A DNA stretch of 64,000 nt from Pelargonium tetragonum (Eukaryota > Streptophyta > Magnoliopsida > Geraniales > Geraniaceae), in the NCBI GenBank assembly GCA_036897445.1, contig JAYMTL010000029.1, positions 1 through 64,000 on the forward strand, written 5' to 3'. The first letter of the stretch is position 1, and every line of letters begins with the position of its first letter. The notes under the pieces are model-generated. The model was given only the letters and a program-made list of their open reading frames with translations, ran no database searches and had not been told where the DNA came from. The position numbers were made by a program, and so were the translations under genes. This document shows positions 24,421 to 38,435 of the stretch, one piece after another.

Positions 24421-25139
24421 TTAGGGCTTTCTAAAGAGTCAATTCCTATACAACTTCTTACCTAGATTAAAAATTTACGGTAAGAAGAAGCTCGTAAGAG
24501 GAAGACAGCCAGTATAAGGTATGAAGAACAAGGAAGTCAAAAAGAAGTTGGTTGGGTGTTATTTATGTACTATCCTTAAACTAGTAACATTAACCCCTGT
24601 ATCTATGTTCCCGTCGGTAGGAGTTATGTATATCTGATCCTACTAAGGGCCTTCTCCTCTTTTAATGATAAGAACAAAAGCAATGAGGTGCGACAGCCCT
24701 TATCTCTAGAGTAGAGGGCTCCCTTTTAGATCTTTTTATCATAAGGAATGAAAAACTTCTACAACAACGCAAGCGAGAATAGTAATAGAACGTAAGTTCA
24801 TTAAGGGACAGCTATCTCTTACTAGTCCGTAAAGTAGATTCCTTCAGAACTATATCCTAAACGAGGAAGAAATTCCTTTTTATCCTTTTTAGAAATCCCT
24901 AACAACGAGAACTAATAAATATTCGGTTAGAAGTCTTGAGAATAGCTAGATTAGCAGCGGTAAGCCCCGTAAAAAAGAGTAAGAAAGGTTATGAGGAGTA
25001 TGAAAACAGGGGTACACAAAAAGGGATGCAGAAAGCAAAGGTGTAAGAGTGGCTCTTGCGCGCCTTTATTTCCTTTAGAAGGAATTCTTTAGACAAGTTA
25101 CTGATTTGCTTTAATTACCATCTTCTCTGGTCCAGAATT

Positions 25140-26340
25140 CAAAGCCCCTAAAGGACTTCTAGTTATTGGGAAAGCCGTTTGTCAAGGGATCTCGGGTCAA
25201 CTCTCGCTTTTTGAAAGCTCCGATTTCTGTAGAATACTAGGACTAGAGTAGCAGGAGCTTGTTTTATAACTTGGACGCTCGGGAAACAACAAGGAATTCT
25301 GCTCTGTGCATTCTTAATAGGAAGTTTTCTAAAATCGTGAGAATTGAAAAAGGCTCCCTTGTTGTAGTAAAGAGAAGGCGTTTAAGCAAAGCTAGAATTT
25401 TTTTCATAAAGTCAAATTTCTTTTTAGGCAGAATCGTGGGCCATTTTATAGCTAATATTTGAATTTGGATTTACTAGATCCCTCTAAAGGAAAGCCCTCT
25501 TGTGTAACAAAGGAGTTCCTAACTCTTCTGGTCTGGAATATCTTATTAAGGCGTATAAAAGGAAACCCTTAAAACAAAAAGTAAATCTAAAGAACTCACT
25601 CTCTTTATTATTACCTGTCCTGCCAAGAGGCTTGGTCAAGCCCAGAAAAAAGTCTGAACTAAGTTTCCTGCTACTGGTTAAAAAATCCTTAACACAACCC
25701 AAACTTCAAGGCTTATTATAGAAAAGAAACTTTCTTCAGTAAACCCTGGTTACTCGCAGGAAATAAAGAGACCCCAGGACTTTCTATAAGCCTACTACAC
25801 TTGAATTTCTAATACTAAAAAGGGGATCTTCTAGTAAGGCACTAATAACAGGAGCTCCAAGTATTCCTATAGGACGGAAAGAAATTTCAGGAGAATTGGA
25901 CTCCCTAGATAGATTGGGGTGCATAGAAAGGGACAATTCTGACACAGGAAACTGGGCATCTACCATTCATCTCATTGTTAAAGGGCAGCAACCGGAACTT
26001 GAGCTAGACAGATTAGAACAAGTAACTTAGAGTATGGGTGCGCTCAAAAGGCGTCCCTCCTAAGATATCTCACCTGAACGAAGATTGAAAATAGAAAAAA
26101 CGTGGGACTAAACCAAGATAGAGATGACATAAAGCACTGTCAAATTTAAGACAAAGGAATATGGGAGACCTTTTGAGCTGCATGTAATTAGTATACTTTT
26201 ACTCTCACCGCTGAATGTATTATAGTTGAGAAATGGGCCCTTCTCAAGGCCTTTGTAGCAATAAGCTTGACACTTATCGTCATTCACACAGAGCATAAGA
26301 GTTTAGCCTATGGTATCACGCCTCGTATCCTCTCTATAAA
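25140..26340. other. Less biased block with several short frames on both strands
   Basis: In a hand count of 26 kb sequence, CpA+TpG equals ApC+GpT, and TpA is only slightly above ApT, unlike the background. Frames of 60-73 codons occur on both strands at 25.26-25.97 and 26.11-26.30 kb, several of them overlapping on opposite strands, so most must be shadows. No product is recognised. It may be a younger insertion or a decayed gene. Confidence 0.35.
25259..25462 (+). CDS. Short basic open frame, unknown
   Basis: 67 codons from a TTG start, ending in TGA. The product would be strongly basic in its middle (VVVKRRRLSKAR), followed by alternating hydrophobic residues (FFIKSNFFLGRIVGHFIANI). It lies in a block where CpA and TpG are not depleted, so it is less worn than its surroundings. 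No known family is recognised and no ribosome binding site stands out. Its length is within chance expectation. Confidence 0.15.
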   Translation: MFYNLDARETTRNSALCILNRKFSKIVRIEKGSLVVVKRRRLSKARIFFIKSNFFLGRIVGHFIANI

Positions 26341-26354
26341 ATTGACTGTGATTA

Positions 26355-26425
26355 TAACAACAGCAGGACTTTAACCTGCGACCATACCTTCAAACTAGCC
26401 GCGTTCTACCCAGGATTGTAGAGTT
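26355..26425 (-). pseudogene. tRNA-like remnant with intact T-arm
   Basis: On the minus strand, GGGTAGAAC (D-arm-like) is followed by GGTCGCAGG, the loop TTAAAGT and CCTGC. The last parts make a perfect 5-bp T-stem with a 7-nt loop at 26363-26379. The spacing from D-arm to T-arm is close to that of a normal tRNA. The T-arm resembles bacterial or plant-mitochondrial tRNA-Lys and the middle resembles tRNA-Asn, but I cannot assign an amino acid. No 5-bp anticodon stem forms in any register I tried, and the 3' flank TGTTGTT has no matching 5' acceptor strand. It is probably a decayed tRNA. Chance resemblance is not excluded. Confidence 0.33.
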
Positions 26426-29400
26426 TCCTCTTTTTAACTGAGGAGGTTCTTTTATATCTAAACTTTCTGTACTTTTTTTTAGTTTCATTAAGGGACTTTA
26501 TAGAGAAAAAAGCGCATTAATTCCACAACTAGGAAAAATTCTTTTAACACTTTTTACAAAGTGAATAGTAGATTCTAAGAATATTTTCTTTATTTAGTAT
26601 TATCGAGTAAGATTTCTATATAAGGATCCCCCCTGATTTCTTAGAAAGCTTCCTTTGTACACAGAGCTTGTGCTAATTCTAATAAAACCAGTAACATAAG
26701 AGAGAGATCTTTCGGGCTTCCTTGTATTTCTTTTTACTGGAAATTCTTACACGAAAAATTGGCTTATTAGAACAAGGACTCAGATCTCTAATCTATAACA
26801 AGGGGCAAGATTGGGTTATCGTAATCAAAGCGAGAAGATTGCAAATAAAGTACTTTTTATATAAGGAAAGGTATTCGAACCTACAGGGCTTCAATTTCGC
26901 GATGTCAAAATTTTCGACGCAGTTTTAGGCTTTTTTTTAGAGTTGTTGCTAAGATAAAGTAAAGCAATATATTTCCGTTTAATTCTGCCTTTTCAGATGA
27001 GTCATAATGTCAATTTTGTAAATATTTTGGGTGTGCTTTTCTAATTCTAGGATTGGGAGGCTCCTGTTGGAGAAAGAAAAAAGGTATTTCAGTATTTTTA
27101 TGTACAAATTCTGTTCTTTAATTTAATCCATTAAGGAAGAAGTCCTGTTCTGAATTTATGCTTGTACAAAAAGAGGTTATACTATTTTTTAGCAATCGGT
27201 GAGTTATAGTACTTCTCCTTGATTGAAGATTTCTGGCTAAGCATTAATAGATAAGAGCTTTAGTTGGCATTTTTCCAGAGAAGTTCTGATAAAATGAGCA
27301 AAAGCAAATTCCAACTCAAAGAGGGTTTTCTTACTTAGTCTTTAATCCTGTTTACGAGAAAACTTATATTTGATAATATTTGCAAAGTGCTAAAGGATAC
27401 TCCTCGATAAAAGTTAATACTATTCCTGTTTCACAGGGGAATTAGCAACTTGAATACTTCCTTAATGCGCAAGCTAAAAAAGAAAAAGGGCTCGCCAAGA
27501 ACCATATGTTAAATTCCCTCTTCGTGAAAGTGGGGCTAAATGGAAAGTTTTGTGCCTTGCTACGTAGGAGGCCTCTTAAGAGATATCTAATTCTAGATTG
27601 TAAGTAGGTTTTAAGAAGCGTATAAACCAAGTGAATTCCACCCGATTGTTATAAAAAAAGTATACTCTGTAATAAAATTCTCGAAAAAGCTAGAGCTAAA
27701 ACTTTTGGCACAATTCAGTAAAATTAGGCTTTTTGTAATTCATAAAGGGTCAAATTTCCTTTTGATTAAGGTATACTCTCTCTAGCGGGCTATCTTATGC
27801 TAGGTTTCGAAGTCTTTTTCTTTTTATATCAATATTGAGAAACTTGGTGTGCCGAATGTTCGTACTTTTCATTGTTACTCTTTAACTTTGTGTATCTGGG
27901 CGAACTAAAAGTATAGGCAGGCCCCCTTAGGCTTTATTTATTTGGGACTTATTTTCTATGGATTTAGAGCACTCCCCTGTACAAAATCAATGTCCCTTAG
28001 CAATGGGGTTTTCGTTTCTTAAATAGGCTCATAAATTACAGCACTGCCAGACCCTTGTTGATTGAGGAGAGACCTCTAAAAATTTTACTAAACACACTAA
28101 CTAACAAAAGGAATAGGAGTGCCTAACACCGGACTAAAAGATTTTGTTAAACTAAAAGTGCAGGGTTATTCCTAAGACGAGACTAGGTAGATATAAAAGG
28201 GATTTAACAGATGCCTAAAGGCTTGTCCCTTCAAATGTAATATTACCGTATAGTACTTATATGTTGTCTATTAAGTCACTTGTCATTGTGGTGAGTTTCT
28301 GTTTTAATAAGTAAAAGAGACCTTTGGGATAATATGCATTTGATCCTTATTCTTATTCATCCCGTTTTTAGTTGGCGAAATTCAACCCTTATAAAGTTAA
28401 AGTAAAGCGCAAGAAAAGGCAACCCTAAAATTTACGTTACAAAAGCTCCGAATCTTAGCGGAATACTTTTTTAGTTTTAAATCAAGTTTCCGTTTCTATT
28501 TGAAAGCAGGGCCCGGTCGTACGTAAAAAGTTCAAATACTCCGAGGTTCCTGGTACTTTAGGTTTTCTGCAATTACTTCTTTATAGGGGATACCCCTTCA
28601 TTTTAAAGCCTTTAGTTTCCATATTATCTAATTCTAAACTCTAGTAATATACGCCAAAATAGGATCGCCCCATTCTTGTGCTTGTGCAAAGTAAAATGGG
28701 ATTGCCTAAAAACTCTCAAGTAATGAGATAACCCTATCGCCCGGAGAAATCCGTGCAAACTACCTATAAAGTCTTTTTTATTAAATAAACACTTTATAGA
28801 AATTGAAAGGCTAAAGAATAACGAATACAAATTAAAAAGAACGATCTATAGTTATTCTCTAGAATGATGAAACCAGTTTAGTTATCTATTAAGGGCCGGG
28901 GCTCATTGTATGTTAGATTTCTTATATGTTTTTATTCTTTACCTTTTTCGGAAACAGACTCGCTTGGAAAATTCCTAGCTATTCTAATCCAAGTGAAAGA
29001 AGATGAGGTTCCCTTATTATATTTTATTTATATAGACTTCGCCCTCTCTTAACTCAGAATGAAACTATACTCCTTGGATTTATAGCCGCCACCCCTACAA
29101 AAGCAAGATACTATAAAAAGGGCTTTTTTTAATAAAATTCTAACACGGATGATACCTACTGTACTGTATAGTATATCGGGGTTCCCTTCTCGGGGCAATA
29201 CTCAAAGTAATTTTAGGCTGCAAGCTTTACTCCTGCATTTAGTTTTCCTTAAATCCTCGTTTCATATCTTTTTGCTAAGAATTCAGAATGTGGTTAGGTT
29301 TCCCCTTTTTACTACTAAGTTAAGCCCAGAAAACTCTAAAGAAAAGGTTTTCGGTTTCATAGCGGTTTCCTCCTTAAGTAAGGTCTATTAGGCTTTTATA

Positions 29401-32400
29401 ATAATATAAATTAATTAGAATTTCCCCCGGAATGAAAATACTTATTTTCTAAAGTTGCATAAATACTCTTCCCGTTCTTGGTCAAGATGCACAGAGTCCG
29501 AAGGAATTTTAACAAGAGTAAAGTTTAATTCTCTCCCCCTTAATCTTTTAATTTAGTTACCTCATAATAGACTTTTCTTCTGACTAATCTAAAGTTTTGC
29601 TTCAATGAGATGAATATAGAGCACTTACTGAGAGGCGCTGTATAACTAATGCTTAGGAACCCCTTTTTTACCTTTCGTAGACGGGTTTGCCTTTCAATTA
29701 AAATTGGCTTAAATACTTTTTGTTGTTTAGAGAACCTCTTGCCTGCCGAGCCTTTTCTCAGGTTTCTTATAACTATCCGGATTAGTACCTCTATAAAGTT
29801 AGTGCTTGATTAAAATTCTCGATTGAAATTCTGTTCAAATTGAGAGAAAAAGCGAAAAGGATTGCCCTCTTTTTTGTTTACGAGTTACTATATATTTATT
29901 AATAAAAGGTATCTCTTCTTTAAATAAATGGGATAGTTTCCTACGTAAAGAAATTCTAATCTCTATACTTGTAATGATAGCTATGAGCTAACTTCCAAGG
30001 AAATCCTTGTAGCTGGATACCAAAAAGGTTTTGCTGAACATCTAAATTTTGACTAAATACGCGACCCCCTTTTTAATCAGATACTCCTTAATGCGACACC
30101 CGATTTTAGCGAATAATTCTTGGCCAGTACCCTCTTGTGGAAAGGTTTCGATTCCTAAAGTTCTTGTTGGTGTTGGAGATTCCAGAGTCTTACCGTGCCC
30201 GGTACCAGAAAAAAGGAAAGTAGAGGGAGATTTTTTGTATTCGAGGTTAAACAAGAGCTGGACTTTTAGAGTATAACAAATTTTTTGAGAATTTCATTTT
30301 GCTAGGGACATGACATTATATTGCCTGGAAAGTGCTTAAAATTCTGCTATCTCTATTTAGGTTTTAGTAGTAGAAGAAGTCCCTTAAAAGCGCTTAGCTT
30401 TGTACTATTTATTAGTCATAAGTCAGGAAACTGAAACACGAGGCTTCGGATGATATAATAATTCATATAAATCTAATTAGATTCGTTGTGCTGGAGAACA
30501 ATCATGAATTTAAGTAATGGAATTTTCTTTTTGAATTTAGCTTATTTTGTTACTCTAAAAAAAAGAAATTCTACCATATCCAAAAGAGTTACTACCCGAA
30601 TTTTTAAGAATTTGACTAGAGGAAACACGGCAAGAGGATGTTTATAGTAAAAGGCGTCCCGTATATAAGTGGTAAGAACTCAGTTTTATAATAGGGTTCT
30701 GTAAAAATAGATAGAAGCCGCTATTGTGGAATCCACTAAAAAGGCATTTTCTCACGAACTCCTTAGGTTTTTACTATAAACATTGAACTTCGAAACCCTT
30801 AAATTTTTGTACTTTGCCGTGTAAAAATAAGAGCATTCGACCCTAGTAATTTAAACCCGCGTAGAGATGCTTAGATTTCCTAAAATTAGGTTAACAACCT
30901 AGGATTAGGGGAGGTTTTTTAAAAGGTAACAAACAAAAACTCTTAATCCAAAATAACTTATATAGATAGAGTTTTTTTGCTATAGCCTTTCCAGGAGTCT
31001 TTTTGGCTATCTCAGATTATAGATCTAAGTAGTGATTTTTATATTTGTAACACATATATCTATAGTATCTTGCCTTGGAAAGAGGGCAAAAAGTGGTTCT
31101 TGTATCAACCTTAGTTAAGTAATTTTAGAAGCTGTCACGCCCAAAAAGAAAATAGAACTTTTAAGATAAAGTATCCCCCTTTTTTCTAGACCAAGATACT
31201 AGGAAATGTTTAATAAAGTTGGACAGTAAATGGAGAGTACGTGCTATCTAAAAGCTTTGAGAAATGACTCCAGCGGGATTTGCCCCGTAAATTCTTGAGG
31301 TAGAAAGGGGCCGGGTATTCCTAGAGTCCTTTCTCTAACGAGGATAAAAGCTTTTAATAAGATTCCAGTCTAAGGCATTTCCCTCTTAATAATCTTTTAA
31401 TAACGGAAGTGTAAGAAAAATAGGGCATCCCGAGATGATGGATTTTTTTTGTCCTAACTAAAGAGAAAGATATTGACTTTTTCAAAACATATATTAGAAG
31501 TACAAGTCAAGGTGTTCTACTTCTAGGATTTTTTAAAGATACTAAATAAGAAAGATTTATCCCTTTTCAGTATCATAGCTAGGGTAGACTATGAGATTCC
31601 ATGTCATATTTATCTATTTCACTTAACTTTAAATTTATTCTAGAGGGCCCGATGAGTAAACAACGTTGAGATAGCGTAGGCATGCTTTGCTATATTATCT
31701 TGTGTATATATTTGTAGGGAAGCCTAATGGGCAAGCTTGACTTTCTAGTTATCTAGTATACAGCCCTTGTAAGGAGTTTATAAAATCTAAGTTCAGAGCG
31801 AATTAGCAATACCAGAGCAGAATAAACATAAGGAACCTTACAACTAATTAATAATCAAAAAGAGGGACTAACCTCTGCGGGAGTGCTATTATAATAGGGA
31901 CCAGAATATCCGATACTCCACTACTAGACGAGTATTCCTGGGAAAGTCAAAAACTAAAGCTTCTTTAAAAAAGTTAAGCAAAAGTTCAGTTCTTTATATA
32001 CCAGGAATGCCCTTAACCAGCACAAGATAAACCTTTTAATGAACTTACCCAGGGGTTTTCTATTACTCACTTTGCTAGTTGTTAAGGCTTTCTGTTTGAT
32101 TCCAAAGTCTTTCATTACTGGAAAAAAGCCCGTAACTGGAATCCTAAATAGAAACTTCTTACTTACTTACTTTCATACCTTTCACTTTCTTACTGTATTC
32201 CTAAAACTGCTTTCTTACCTCTCCCCGTTTCTCTAGCCCCAATTTTCTACTCTGTATCACTATCATCTTACTCTCTATCTTAATCTCTTTTTTTGATATT
32301 GCAATTCCAAAAGGGGCACCCCGCTTAGTAAAAGTTTGCTTTAACCTTTTCTTAAGGCTTCTCTTAAGAAAACGCGCAGAAACTTTATAAGTTCTTGCTC

Positions 32401-35400
32401 ATTATACTCCGAGAATACCTTTCTTTCCATTTTGGGACTCCCCGGCCTGCGTGTATAAGAGCTGCTTTTACAGAATTCAAAAAGTCAGTGGCGGGTTAAA
32501 CTTACGTAGTGAATTAAAATACAAAATATCTAGGACATATCTTGTGCAACTTCTATTTATTATTTATTACCCTCGAACTAAACTAAATCAAGAATCAAAG
32601 GCTTTCCGAAGAGGCAGTTATTACAAGTACAAAGTTAACTAGATTGACAAATTCGAAGGAATTTCCAATGTTTTTATAGTATATAAAATTCCCGGAATTA
32701 ATCTTATAGCGACTTACTTATAAAGTTCTTTAATTGCTTAAGGAAAGACTTTTGCAATCCCAAAACCTTAAAAGTTCCCCGTTCTCTAAGAGGAAACGAT
32801 TCCTCTATAAAAAAGCAAGAAGTCGAAAAATTTTTCCTTTTTCAACAATTCAGAATTTTTTGATACTAACTTCAAGGACTGATATACCCCGAAATATCAA
32901 TTAGAAACAACATAAGTAAGGAGAAGCTCCCTTTTTTAACCTTTATACAAAAAGCGTATCTTATACCTCGCTAAAGAACCCTAGTGAAGGGATAACTGCT
33001 TCATATACTAAGTTAACACTAAAAAGGAAACCCCACGTTTGCAATTTAAGCTTGTTGTAAAGTATAAATAATAAACTTGCTAATATATTTAGGGTGAAAG
33101 GGGGAGGCTAAATTAAAGATAAAAATGTGATTTGTTTTTAGCTTTTTTTATTGGTAACCCAGAAATTTGAGTATCTATAAAAGTATAAGGATCAAGTCCT
33201 TTTACTACAGAGTTTTAAAGACACTGGCAAGAAAGCCCATGGAATTTCTTACTTTTTATTAAACTAAAGATCCAGAAAAAGAAAAAAATATCTCCTTAAA
33301 AGCCCTGAAAAGATACAGAATCTGGAATACTCTCCTAAAAATGTCATTAGAACGCTTTATCGCTTTAAACGAATCCCTTAGGAATCGGGAAAACTCTTAT
33401 TACTTCTGTAATTAATCCAGTGTAGGTATTCCGATTTGAAATATACGACCCTTTATTCAGATTGAATAACTGAATAATCCGGGTTACTGCTCTTTCTATA
33501 AACACTCTTTTATTAATATTAAGGGTCCCACTCTAAATACTAAATATAAAAAAGGAATACTGATTCTTAGCTTACTCTCTATCTTATTCAGAATACCTTG
33601 TTTAATTTATAGAAGATATACCTTGGGGTTATGAGCCCTACTCTTACCTGTTCTGTACCTATTGTACTTACTGCATTCCTTATCTCTCTTGTCGTAAGGA
33701 GGAAGTTCTTTTAGTATGTATCGATTATTTATATTTATAGCAGTGTATTTTTTTGTCTTACTTTTAATAGTAGAGCAGCCTATGGTTAGTTATATTGTAT
33801 AAGTATTAGATTATAGTATATAGTAAAAAGTGAGACTTGCTTAAGGACACTTGTTATTTATTTTTTAAGTTAGGCTAGTTTTTCCAAAGAAGGAAAAGGT
33901 AAGTGTCCGGTTTTTCTAGGGCTATGAAATGTAAAAAAGGGTAGGCACTCTATTTAGTACTGGATTTGGGGGCTTTCCTGTTTTATATGTGTACTCTTAT
34001 GCAATTCTTTACTTCATGAAATACTGAGGCAAGGACTTAGAAGGTACGGATCAGAATTGTGTGGGTTATTCAAAAGCAAAGCTCTTTCACTACGTTTAGC
34101 TAAGAGAATTACTGATGAACCTTACTACTGAGATATAGAACCTGATATGAACGACTCAAACTTGTGCTTGTACTACTTATCTTAAGCCAATAATAGACTT
34201 AAAAGCTTCTCCCAGTGGGGACCCTTAAGGATAAGGAAGTTATTGTATTACAGCCTTTTTAGTAGGATAGTCGAAAACCCCAACAAAAAAAAGGATATCC
34301 TAATAAGGAAAAGGAAATAAGTGCTACTTCAAAGTTACAGTTAAAGAGAATAAATAGGCGAAATATCAGAAAGCAACCCTATTTAAATTTGATACAAGAG
34401 TTTTCTACTTAGTTACCTCTTTCATAAGGGTCCTATAAGTATAAGAGAGGTTTTGTTAGAAAGCGCTCCTTTTAGACGGAAGTTCCAAAATTCTGGTTTC
34501 AAAGTATGTACGGGTTAGTTTGGATTTCTTCTTTTATTCTAGATAATATCTCGTTTTTAGTTGGAGAAATAACCTTAACATATCTAACACCTGACCAAAA
34601 AGAGGTACTAGGTCGATTGCTGGAGAGAGAGACCCCCTTTTTCTTATACTTGAGGCAATCCTTGTTTGTCTGATTTTGTAAGCACAATTCTTTCTTTATA
34701 GTATACTTATAAGGACCCATCATGAACATACGTAGTAACCCTCATACATTCAATTAAAAATTTTTTTGTTTGCATAGAGACAGACATTGGAGTAGTATCT
34801 AAAATTCCTATTAGAAACTACAAAACACTAGTACTGCAGATGAGTAATCTCCCGGCTACCTATAGAATAAAAATATTCAAGTGAAGTCTCTCTAGGTTTA
34901 GTACTTGCCTAAGGATTCTGGTATCTCTGTCAAAAGGTCTGGTTTGGAAATTCTTTTCTAAGAAAGCTAGTAAAGTCTTGTAATTTAGGTGCTTTAGGAA
35001 AAGCGGAGTTTCATTTTAGATGCTAAATCTTATTCTCCCGAAAGTCATACAGGTAAAGATAATTTCTTTCTTTACAAAAAGTTCAGAAAATATCAAAGTC
35101 TTCCTGGTAGTAATGGGTTTGACTTAAAGTCTCTCTGTGTTATTGCTTTTCGCTTAGTCTGGTCCTCGACCTCCTTATAAGTACCCGCGTCCTCCTGTTC
35201 TCTCCTAATTTACTTAGTCATATAGAGAAGCTTTTGCTGCATACTCTACGGGTAGCGCTGCTTTTATCTTTTTAAATAGAGCCCCTTTCTGAAAATGAAC
35301 CGGCTAAACTTATACGGGGCTATTAGCACTCATCCACATCCTTGTGTATCACTATTTTTTTAATTATTAACTCAGGAAAGCTGCAGCTTTACACAACGGA

Positions 35401-36036
35401 TTGTCCTCTTGTAAAAACCCTAAATCCCTGCCACCTCTAGGTAGAACTCTCTTTCAAAATCCCACGAGCTTTTAAGGAACTCCTTAGTTTGTACCCGGGT
35501 TAAAGTCAAGAGTAAACTCACTTATACCTTACGAAGTCCTTATCTTTATCTATTTTAAAGCTCCTTGCGGTAAGCGCTAGAGTAGCAACAACTAACAAAG
35601 CGAAAACTTTGTCTCTTCAAGCTCACCCTGGAAGTGTAACTCATACTTCCTTGTGCAGTATAATCGGCGCTTACACAAAACTTGACTGAATATCACACAT
35701 TAATACAGATTTGGCCTAGCTGCCTCTAAAACTGTTCGGGATTTTATAGGAAAGGGTGGGGGCTACGCCCAGCGTCATTTTTTAAGAGCAATAACTTTGC
35801 ATTAAACTTCGTAATTAAATTAAGGATTCCCTTGCTTTGAGAAGAGAAAATACGGACTCTTTTTGCAGAAAAACCCCTTTTAATAGACCTCAAAACCTTG
35901 AAATGAGAATGGACCCTCAGAATTACTAGACTCTTCCAAATGAGAAACCCTTAACTCTTACTCAACTGGAATTTCCTTACTAAAGCAATCTTTATTTCCC
36001 AAACACCCCAACCAGAATAGAATACATCAATTACAA

Positions 36037-36049
36037 GAGTTCAAGTCCC
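36037..36049 (+). repeat. B-box-like word GAGTTCAAGTCCC, copy 3
   Basis: Third exact copy. It is preceded by CAGAATAGAATACATCAAT and TACAA, loosely alignable with the copy at 23993, and again just after a C-rich stretch. No tRNA fold was found. Confidence 0.27.
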
Positions 36050-36986
36050 ACATCACATAAGACAACAGCTTCCTTACTTATTAAGCCTGAGAACTATACT
36101 TCTGGAAACCAATTACTTAAGCTTTAGTTATTTATACAGCTTAAAGCCTCTATTACTATGTGGAACGGGAAACCTAGAAGAAAAAAGGGACACTTTTAAG
36201 ATCTTATCTACTTTCTTTTTAAAGGCAAATTCGAGTAAGGATAACGCAGATGAATTTAAGGCTAAGGTTAGTACAAATTCTTTCGGTGAGTTTAGATACC
36301 CTGGTAGCTTGATTTTTCTAGGAGTGTTTCCCCCCGGTTCTTGCCCGATACCTGAGGTTCACTCCTCAACTTCTTTGTACTCGGCTTTCCCCCGGATTTT
36401 TTTACCAACAGAACTAACTTCAGTAATTAGAATTCAAAAGAAAAATGACTTGTTAAGTACTCCGACCGATGCCCTATAATACCTACCTTAACCCGAAGCG
36501 CTGCTTCATATTTCGTAGATAAGGATTTAGATCTTTATATCATATAAAGCCCTATAAGCTTTTTTTAATACTTAATTTCTTGTGCAAACTCCTAAGGGAT
36601 CCGGATACACCGAAATTTAGTTGATAAGAATCAAAACCTAGCACTTTAGCTCTTTTTTAGCTTTGCTTTTACCCCGGGCCCTCTTGCCTATAGGAGCTCC
36701 CTCAATTATTTATGACTTAACTTCTCTATTCAACTTCCGAAAGTATATGTATATACTAAATCTCATTGCTGCCTCCTCTAAAAAAGTCCAAAATCGCAAA
36801 CTAAGGAATTCTTATTTTAACCCCTTGCCCGTTACCGGGAACACTTAATTGAATTTAGTCAATTAAACCTGTTATCTCCCCAGTGTCTTGGCCTTCCCAA
36901 AGTTCAAGTAAGCTATACTTAAGTCAGCATCAGTAATTAGAGGCTGGGGATCTTACTGTAGGGTTTAAGGGTCTATATAATAAAAT

Positions 36987-37244
36987 CTATTTAAAAGCTA
37001 GGGATTCCGTTTTTAAGAAACTTAACATAAGTGCAAATTTTTTGCGTATATCAAAGTCTCCCGCAGAGCTAAAGTATACTACTCCTATAGTAATAGATAT
37101 TCCGCCCTTTAAAACCTTATAAACGGGGTCCTTTCCTTGTCGGGGCGTAATGGAAGAGTTTATTCCCCGTAGTCCTTGTAGCTCCATTAACGAAACCTCT
37201 CCCTTGTACAATGCTATTGTATAAATACAGGAAGTTGAACTCAT
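36987..37244 (-). CDS. Short open frame, unknown
   Basis: An 85-codon frame on the minus strand from an ATG at 37244. It is a mixed soluble-type composition with glycine-rich stretches (LQGLRGINSS, LKGGISITIGVVYF). No domain is recognised, and no partner gene lies nearby. The length is near the upper end of what chance gives at this composition. Confidence 0.12.
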   Translation of the reverse strand: MSSTSCIYTIALYKGEVSLMELQGLRGINSSITPRQGKDPVYKVLKGGISITIGVVYFSSAGDFDIRKKFALMLSFLKTESLAFK

Positions 37245-38389
37245 AGCTTTGTATATTTTTATATTCCCGAAAAGGAAGTTCTTAGCTTAAAGCTTAAATA
37301 GAGTATAACCTTTTCTTTAGCAGGACTCTTCTCCCTAGATAAACAAGGTCTCTAGAAATTCATGAACAGTCAAGCTTGGAGTTTCTCCACTAGGTTTGCG
37401 TAAAAATAAGAACTAATAGTTGCGAAAGGATCCTTGTCGAAGAAGTATTTGAGATTTCACTTTTTGTATACTTTACATAGAGACATAGGGGATTTTCTTA
37501 TATAAAGGTTCGCAGAGCATTAAAGGGTGCTTTTTAAATAAGTGTTTACTGCAGGAGTTTCTTTTATAATTAGTTAGAAATTGGGAGGTATGAACCAGAA
37601 GTGCATAGTAAAAGGGTTAGGCCAAGACAAGTTGTTTTTAGTTTTATACTTTCATGGTGCCTAATAAAGCTCAGAAAATTTATAAAAGAACGGCTTAACA
37701 GACACGCGTACCTTATAATTATAAGAGGAGTTAGGTGATTAAAAAAGGCTCCCGTTTGCTTGGTTATCCGGATTAGCTTTTCATTATGCGCTTTTGCCCT
37801 TGATGATTCTCATCTGGGTTATTTAATTTACCCTTCACGTGCTTTTTACTAGTTTTTACTCTAGATATTTGCAGAGTTATTCAGTTTCATTCTATGTTGG
37901 CAAAGCCTGGGCTTTTTTAAAGAGTTAAAGAGTACAGAACAAAAGGCATTCCCTTCGAACTGGCTTCTATATCAACTTAAAGTTTTTGCGGTATTTCAAG
38001 AATAAAAAGAAGTAACGGACCCCTAGCGGCGGGCTACTTTTACTCAAGGTAAGAGAAATAGGGGATCCTTAACAGGAAAGTTTTTTCCTGCTAACGGAAG
38101 ATAAATTACTTTGGACTTCCTATTTATATCTATAATCTATAAAAGGTTAAAAATAGACTTTTAAAACTAAGAAAAACTTGATAGTACTGCAATGTAAATG
38201 TAATTGAGGACCTACTTTAAAAGATCCATGGATTTAAAGTGGAAATTGGTTTACATAAATTTTCTCTGATTTTATTTTATTAAAAACCCGTCCACCGGAA
38301 TCGCCTTATATAGACTATAGACTGGAATCGGACCTCGTTTGTACACTATGCTAAGCTTTTTAGCGAGATACTTAATACTTGCGACATGG

Positions 38390-38435
38390 AATAGAAAGAA
38401 TTCTTCTAAAATCCGGGGTTCAAATCCTTTTGCCC
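38390..38435 (+). pseudogene. Partial tRNA-Arg(UCU)-like fragment
   Basis: An anticodon-arm candidate lies at 38398-38414: stem GAATT/AATCC with one mismatch and loop CTTCTAA, giving anticodon TCT after the universal T. It is followed at once by GGGG and a T-loop-like TTCAAAT (38419-38425). ATGGAATAG upstream resembles the D-loop of plastid tRNA-Arg(UCU). The variable loop and part of the T-stem are absent, and no acceptor stem was found. It is either a decayed fragment or chance. Confidence 0.2.

Noticed and set aside
24940-24990. AGCAGCGGTAA, like the small-subunit rRNA 530 loop
   Set aside because: The flanking GTGCC and the rest of the rRNA are absent. A single short word is not enough.
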